A DNA stretch of 64,000 bases, taken from Ridgeia piscesae. Its lineage: Eukaryota; Annelida; Polychaeta; Sabellida; Siboglinidae. Where the stretch lies: assembly GCA_025642075.2 (NCBI GenBank), contig JAODUO010001043.1:97976-161975 (forward strand). Direction: 5' to 3'. The notes below the pieces were generated by a model that saw nothing but the letters and a program-made list of their open reading frames with translations, was not told the origin of the DNA and did no database searches. The position numbers and the translations under genes were made by a program. Of the stretch, positions 57,596 to 64,000 are shown in pieces (within the stretch, counting starts at the first letter, position 1; each line of letters starts with the position of its first letter).

Positions 57596-59151
57596 TGAGT
57601 TGCATTAATTGTATGCCATTTGTGTGTCCATCCACCCCAACAGCTTGTGCTACACTTGTATATTTTGCATGAGAAACTAATAGACATGTATGTACTGTGT
57701 TCACATACCCAGGGTTGTTTTGTTTTCACACTAGTCATGTACATGTAGGAGACATTTGTAGGAACTAAGAAACTATACATTCATTCACAGGCACTACGGA
57801 TTCAAGTCTGAAACCCATACACCCTTAAATACTGCACAGCGCTTGGCTAAACAAAGTAACTATGCATAATATACACTCAATAATTATGCAGTGAACCAGT
57901 GAATATTGCTATTAGATTACTGATCATTTTCAGTCTGTTTTAATTATAAATATATTTCCTGTTTCCCTTCCAAAACTGTATTTTCACTGGTCAGTTTGCA
58001 AACTGGACTAAAGTTCACTGACCTAACAATCAATAATATTTTACCTAAACCTGCAACAACTACAAGAATTTCCAAGCCTAGCCAATCAGTGTACTAAATT
58101 TAATAAAACTTGAACTCATACGACACATGCTTTGATTGACCGATTGATCTGATATGGATTGACCCAGTGGCAGAAGGTAATGTTGCACTCTTGTGGCGTC
58201 AACACCACGTGACAACACAATTACATCACTTGATATTTTCAGCAGTGTTTTAAACCAGCCTTTCCACTCAGTCAAACCAGGATTCCATTATTGCAATGAG
58301 AATAACAATTCTATTTAAAGTAGCTGCATTTAATGCAAATAAAAATACAGTGTCAACTGACATTTGCTTCAATCAAAAAAGCTGCTCTAATCCCGTGTGG
58401 ACCGTGGATAACATTGCCAGTGTAAATACAATGATCCATTCAATTTCATTTTTTTCTTTCTTTAATAGTTGACCAAATTTCAACTGTTGCATTATGGTCA
58501 TTCTGAAACAACTAGCACTCACATGACAGGTCTATTTGCTTGGCTGTGGGCACTGCGTGTTGGGTAGAATCAATGTTCACTTGGGTATCACACATTATAA
58601 TTTAGGGACCAACTATGGCAGAATATGACATTATTATATAATCCCGAAAAACAACCCACAAGGCTGGGTATAACCGGCAGAAACCGGTTTTATTGGCCTT
58701 TGAACATACCAGGACAATGGTCAGAAAAACTGATAACTATGTCATTGTGATTTTACTAGCTGTTAAAGGGAGCTGAAACTGTTACCAATCACTGCCCTAA
58801 CACAGTATATTTTAAATATGTTTTCAAACTTTGACCACTGGGTGCTGCCATATTGTGCTTAAGTAGCATTTGGTTTGTCTAGCTCCTAATAGTAATAACT
58901 CAAATTTTCAATTTGTTCTTATTTATTTAACCAATTTAACTTTATTTGAGTTTAGTAGGAAATAATAAAAAATTCAAGTCACTGATGACAGGCAGTCAGA
59001 ACTCCAATACTCCAATACTGTACAGGTACTGAGGTATGGGCCACACTGCTACATTCACATGAAAGGGACATTTTCAGAATCAGCCTAAAACCTGGTTTAA
59101 TGTGAATAACAACATAATCTGTAAATATAATCAGTTGTCATCTTCCACCTC

Positions 59152-60112
59152 CAGTGCATGTCACCACTGACACAGTGCATGACAGCACAGACACAGTGCA
59201 TGTCACCACTGACAGTGCATGTCACCACTGACACAGTGCATGACAGCACAGACACAGTGCATGTCACCACTGACAGTGCATGTCACCACTGACACAGTGC
59301 ATGACAGCACAGACACAGTGCATGTCACCACTGACACAGTGCATGACAGCACAGACACAGTGCATGTCACCACTGACAGTGCATGTCACCACTGACAGTG
59401 CATGTCACCACTGACACAGTGCATGACAGCACAGACACAGTGCATGTCACCACTGACAGTGCATGTCACCACTGACACAGTGCATGTCACCACTGACAGT
59501 GCATGTCACCACTGACAGTGCATGTCACCACTGACACAGTGCATGACAGCACAGACACAGTGCATGTCACCACTGACAGTGCATGTCACCACTGACACAG
59601 TGCATGACAGCACAGACACAGTGCATGTCACCACTGACAGTGCATGTCACCACTGACACAGTGCATGACAGCACAGACACAGTGCATGTCACCACTGACA
59701 GTGCATGTCACCACTGACACAGTGCATGACAGCACAGACACAGTGCATGTCACCACTGACAGTGCATGTCACCACTGACACAGTGCATGACAGCACAGAC
59801 ACAGTGCATGTCACCACTGACAGTGCATGTCACCACTGACACAGTGCATGACAGCACAGACACAGTGCATGTCACCACTGACACAGTGCATGACAGCACA
59901 GACACAGTGCATGTCACCACTGACACAGTGCATGTCACCACTGACAGTGCATGTCACCACTGACAGTGCATGACAGCACAGACACAGTGCATGTCACCAC
60001 TGACACAGTGCATGACAGCACAGACACAGTGCATGTCACCACTGACACAGTGCATGACAGCACTGACACAGTGCATGTCACCACTGACAGTGCATGTCAC
60101 CACTGACACAGT
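59152..60112. repeat. Composite 19/21-bp minisatellite in intron 1, about 46 units
   Basis: Three unit types are mixed: cagtgcatgtcaccactgac (19-bp form without ACA), the 21-bp form with ACA, and cagtgcatgacagcacagac plus a. They occur in recurring order (for example the same four-unit block at 59520-59790 several times), giving a higher-order repeat. Confidence 0.95.
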
Positions 60113-63100
60113 GTAAGTGTTATTAAGTGGATCGTGCACAGACTGAGTGTAATACAGCTCCATTGATCTCTCAAGTCTCTGTGGAAATAACTGACCTAGT
60201 AAGTAGGCCTGGACAACAGCAACAACAATCGCTGTAGCAACAGCTGGCAGATTCATGACAAGAGGCAAGGACTGCACTGTGTGGCACTATGGCTAGATGT
60301 ATCAGAATGGACACAGCCTACAGTGCCTTTATGCAGGGTCAAACTGCTGCCAGTGCAAAAGAATCCAATCAGATATAATGTGTGCATTGTGCATGCCCAC
60401 AAAGACATGTATCCATGCGTGCATGCAAGTCTTGTATTGGGCATATTTAACCCACATTATTTGCATTGTCCACCCACAATATGCAGCAGAGGATGAAGTG
60501 AGGGTTGGCTGCAGCAAGAAGACAAAGAATTTATACTATGCAAATAAAAAGATTACTGGCCAGTGGTCCTGTTGTTTTGTGACAACCATGTCAGAGGACA
60601 GGGCAGAGGCCTTCAGCTCAAATTTCTGTCAGCTCAAACTGATGAGTCAGTCCAAGTGACCTGTGGACACACCTCTAGATAAAGCTGTGCTTACTGTAGA
60701 AGTAACAGTAGATCTGCACTACAACTTTCTTATGGAATACAACGGTCATGTTCCAGTGTAACGCAAATTGTCTATGTGTATTGTTTGCAAAATGTACGTT
60801 TTCTTGTATTTATGTCTAAACAACTATTTCATCTGCTTGTTAATCCTTGGTAAGTTTCTGATCAAACACAGTAGAATTGTTATGAATATAGGAACATTTA
60901 TTCTAACAATCCATTTTTTTAATATTTCAAAGCTTTATGTCAACATGTTATTATGTGGATCTCAACATGTTACTTATGTATCTCATAGATTTTGTATGTA
61001 TATTAGTATTTATTCATGTAGCAATCCATAGACAATTTTCCAACACTGGCAATGGAAGGCCAATGGTAATAAATGTAAGATAGTAATCTGATTTTTTTTG
61101 TTTTGCTTCGTGTTATTTATCACATTTTCATGAATATGTTTTAATAATACATGATAATAACATGATATATGATTTCAGACAATTATAATGACATTGCATT
61201 CTTTTTTTTGCGATTGATCTTTCACAATCTGCCAGCCTGAAGAATGCAGTCTTAGTATCGCCAGCCCACTATTTTATGTTATGGGTTATAAACTCATGAT
61301 TTCTGTAAAAAGCAATATTGGATACTGATACTGATAACTAAAATAAACGTCCGAGAACTTTACCAGCACTTCATTCATAACCACCCCAGACAAGTACTGG
61401 ATAGCCAGTTCAAAGTTCTGAAAACTGTTGCCAAGATCATCATTATGTGGATCTGTTGTGACATATCATTAAAATACTGGTCACATTTCATGAAAAACAC
61501 ATTGGTATTTAGTGGTACTATGACAAATTTGGCAATAAATTTAGAAGGCTAAGATGTGTTATTTTCTTTCCTTTACTGTGCGAGTATACTACATTTACAA
61601 TTTAAAACTATTAAACAGTGTACATAAATTTTTTAACTGTTACAATGCAGTATATCTACAACATTTGTTCACTATACTTACAATAACGAAGACATAAATT
61701 TGAATTGCCAGTATTGTCTATTGAATGAAACAATAAGTCGGCATTCGGCAATAAACTGTCTGTCGTAGGTACAAACAGAATTTACATGGGAAACCTGAGG
61801 TGTGTTCATTAATGTCCCACAATATAAATTCAAGAAATCACCACGTAGGTTTAGTAACTGTGTTGCAATGATCAGTTTCCAGCAGCACTGCGTCCACCAA
61901 TGGGACATTATGCATGCCCTGTCAACACTACAGCTTGGCTATCATCGTCTGCCTGCAATATTTACTGTGGGTTTACCAGCTTCAGCTGGAAAGGGAAATA
62001 AGACGAACTCAAACAGCAAGACATACTATATACGTTTGATGCTAGATGAACCAGTCTTACTAAGTTGTGACGAATCAAGCATTGCAACCTGCTAGTTGAA
62101 ACAAGTTACACACAATGCCTCCCATAGATTGCTATAACAAATTCTAAGGAAGTAATTTTTTTAAACAAAACAAATATACTAATTTATTTGAAGTCTCATA
62201 CAATATTTGTCTTGAACTTGAAGTGCTTACTGTGTAGATGGTGTTTTATATTCTGACCAATCAACATAGCATTTATAGGATATTTTAAGCTGCCGTTTGT
62301 TTGGTTTAATGAACAAGTTTCAAAATAGATACATGATGACAAAACCACTCCAGTAATATAAATTTATAATATACTTACTTAGGTACGTATCATTGGCATG
62401 CAGTCATTTACTGATGGCTCTATGCAAGTGTCAACTGTTCCCGACAGGTAATCTCACCATGCAGCGGTTTCATGTCAACTGTAAAATATATTAAATTAAA
62501 TATATTTAATATAATTACAGTTTTATTATTCGGTATTCTCAACAACAAAGTGCAAATCTGCATACATTTGACATCGAAAGGTTAATAAAATGCAGAACTT
62601 AAATTGGGAAGTTACTCAAGAATAACCATATCATATTTTCACTATGTCACTCATGACCATGACATAGGGTAAACATGCACTAAAAATAGCATGATTAATT
62701 GCAAGACATACACCACGTGATTTAAAAAATTACACTGACACGCAAACAACACAATCCAGAATGTAGAAGCATCAAGTTACGTCAGTGTTTACATTGTCAT
62801 TGAGGCTACCGCTGACAATGACGTCACTGACAGTGTCAAACTGTGAGTGACGTATGACAACGATATGACAGGAAATAGTCAAATACACAACTCAGAAGTC
62901 ACAAATGCAATGTCAAACAAAACGATAGCTGTAGTTCAATTTTATGTGACAACTACGGCATAGTCTATCCCAAATCGTCCGGTCTATTTCCTGACACTGT
63001 GATCATGAATCCGTATGAAGCAGAAAGGACAAGATTCCATTTCTGACATACGTATCGGAGAATCTGCAACGCCATTTCGTCGTTGACCTAGGGCTTGGCT

Positions 63101-63244
63101 TAGACTAGGCTAGCCCCTGGGCACTACCTCCTGTCAATTCATTTCTAAACATGCCAGCTTAACAGCAACGCCAACAATAAAGATATACACAACTACAATT
63201 AAACATACGTCTGCCCTATTTATCAGCACAACAGTAGCTCATAC

Positions 63245-63327
63245 CTAAGTCCAGGAAAGGTTCCACTGATAGTCGTCACTCGAATCGTCACTCGAATCCT
63301 CAATGATGGAGGCGCGCCTTCCCCGTG
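63245..63327 (-). promoter_or_regulatory. Candidate 5' untranslated exon and promoter of the OXR1-like gene
   Basis: On the minus strand a CpG-rich stretch ends in a good splice donor, GGACTTAG/gtatgagc, at 63245. About 10 nt upstream of 63320 lies a perfect CRE palindrome, TGACGTCA, at 63328-63335, and a second is at 62819-62826. The GC and CpG rise in an AT-rich region suggests a promoter. The transcript start and linkage to exon 1 are inferred. Confidence 0.35.
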
Positions 63328-63345
63328 TGACGTCACTGCGCTGCC

Positions 63346-64000
63346 ATGTCGCACAGAAATGTTTCCGCTACAATAACCTATGCACGCACTTGCCGCGGAC
63401 CGTTACTGATTCCACGAGATCCGCCAGGTGGGGTAACTGTTGTCGTGTTATTTACTGACAGAAGTAGCTACATCTTTTATATGTCATATGAAACTTCAAG
63501 ACATTTGGCGTCAATTCTTCGAAATGCTGATTAACTCGCGAGTTTTGTTGTTCGGGTTTATAGCTAGATGCATGTTAATTAATTGATGTGATATTATTAG
63601 TTGCGCCACAAAAAGGGAGTCGGAGATTCGTTTGTCCTGCCTGTGAATATTACCTGTAATCTGCGAATCATCGATCCATTTGAGTGAGCCGAATCGTCCG
63701 TCGCTGTGGGCCAAGTCCGTTTTGGGCCCTCTATCCCCCCCAATAGAATCAGTTTAGTAATGTACACTTTATGCACACAATGGAATACACAAGAAGAGCG
63801 CCACAGGACAGTGCACCTGAAATGAATTTAGATAACTATGAACAACTGCAGGTAGGGCAAATGTTACTAGAGCGAAGGTGCATGCGTAAATATATGTAAC
63901 AGGAATATTAAGTCTGCTGTGTTGAACGTTTGCAAATGGGATAAAGTAGGTCATCACAAGGCATTGCGGTCTCGCTTCAGTGGTATTGTTAATAAAACTA
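63346..64000. other. Upstream flank
   Basis: It begins CpG-rich, then becomes AT-rich. A 62-codon plus-strand frame (63346-63534) starts next to the candidate promoter but has no recognised content. No other feature was supported. Confidence 0.4.

Larger units (their letters stand above)
55367..63244. other. Intron 1 of the OXR1-like gene
   Basis: Presumed intron between a 5' untranslated exon near 63.2 kb and exon 1. It carries the SINE-like element (55535-55745), two minisatellites (57205-57595 and 59152-60112) and otherwise AT-rich sequence. Short open frames at 60297-60659 and 61802-62095 have no recognisable content. A strong-looking sense donor (CCTAA/gtaagtat) at 62386-62391 could end another untranslated exon. 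Confidence 0.5.

Noticed and set aside
61802..62095. 97-codon plus-strand frame
   Set aside because: No family resemblance, and it lies in presumed intron 1.
63346..63534. 62-codon frame divergent from the presumed promoter
   Set aside because: Position is suggestive of a divergent gene, but the peptide has no recognisable content and no splice site supports it.

Overview
This looks like a piece of an invertebrate animal nuclear genome. It carries one long, intron-rich gene on the minus strand, a decayed LINE, a SINE-like element and many minisatellites. Amphioxus (Branchiostoma) is my best guess. The protein is a single unduplicated OXR1/NCOA7-type gene, the LINE is CR1-like, and several minisatellites span exon-intron junctions. 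From memory, and not checked here, such junction minisatellites have been reported in amphioxus genes. The species call is an inference.

The gene is an OXR1/NCOA7 (LysM-GRAM-TLDc) homologue. I could assemble 15 coding exons from the start codon at 55290 to the stop at 12611. Every splice site is GT/AG, every phase is compatible, and the total is 3114 nt (1037 residues). Order of domains: short N-terminus (exons 1-3), LysM (exons 3-5), linker plus GRAM-like region (exons 6-7), one very large low-complexity exon (exon 8), a conserved linker (exons 9-11) and the TLDc domain (exons 11-15). A 5' untranslated exon and a CRE-containing promoter are likely near 63.2-63.3 kb. A candidate poly(A) signal lies at 12.40 kb.

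Layout by position: 1-2050 unassigned flank; 2050-5050 broken non-LTR retrotransposon (minus strand); 5050-9490 unassigned flank; 9497-12358 a 31-bp minisatellite just beyond the 3' end of the gene; 12.4-63.3 kb the gene; 63.35-64.0 kb upstream flank.

The most striking feature is the link between minisatellites and splice sites. Intron 10 (20658-26093) is essentially two arrays back to back. One is made of about 63 copies of the end of exon 9 plus its 5' splice site. The other is made of about 90 copies of the 3' splice site plus the start of exon 10. Intron 7 begins with about 52 copies of the end of exon 6 plus its 5' splice site. Intron 5 ends with copies of the 3' splice site plus the start of exon 5, in frame with the coding sequence. 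In each case the copies next to the exon are the cleanest and the distal copies are decayed. Other introns hold arrays not clearly taken from an exon, several with palindromic or acceptor-like units.
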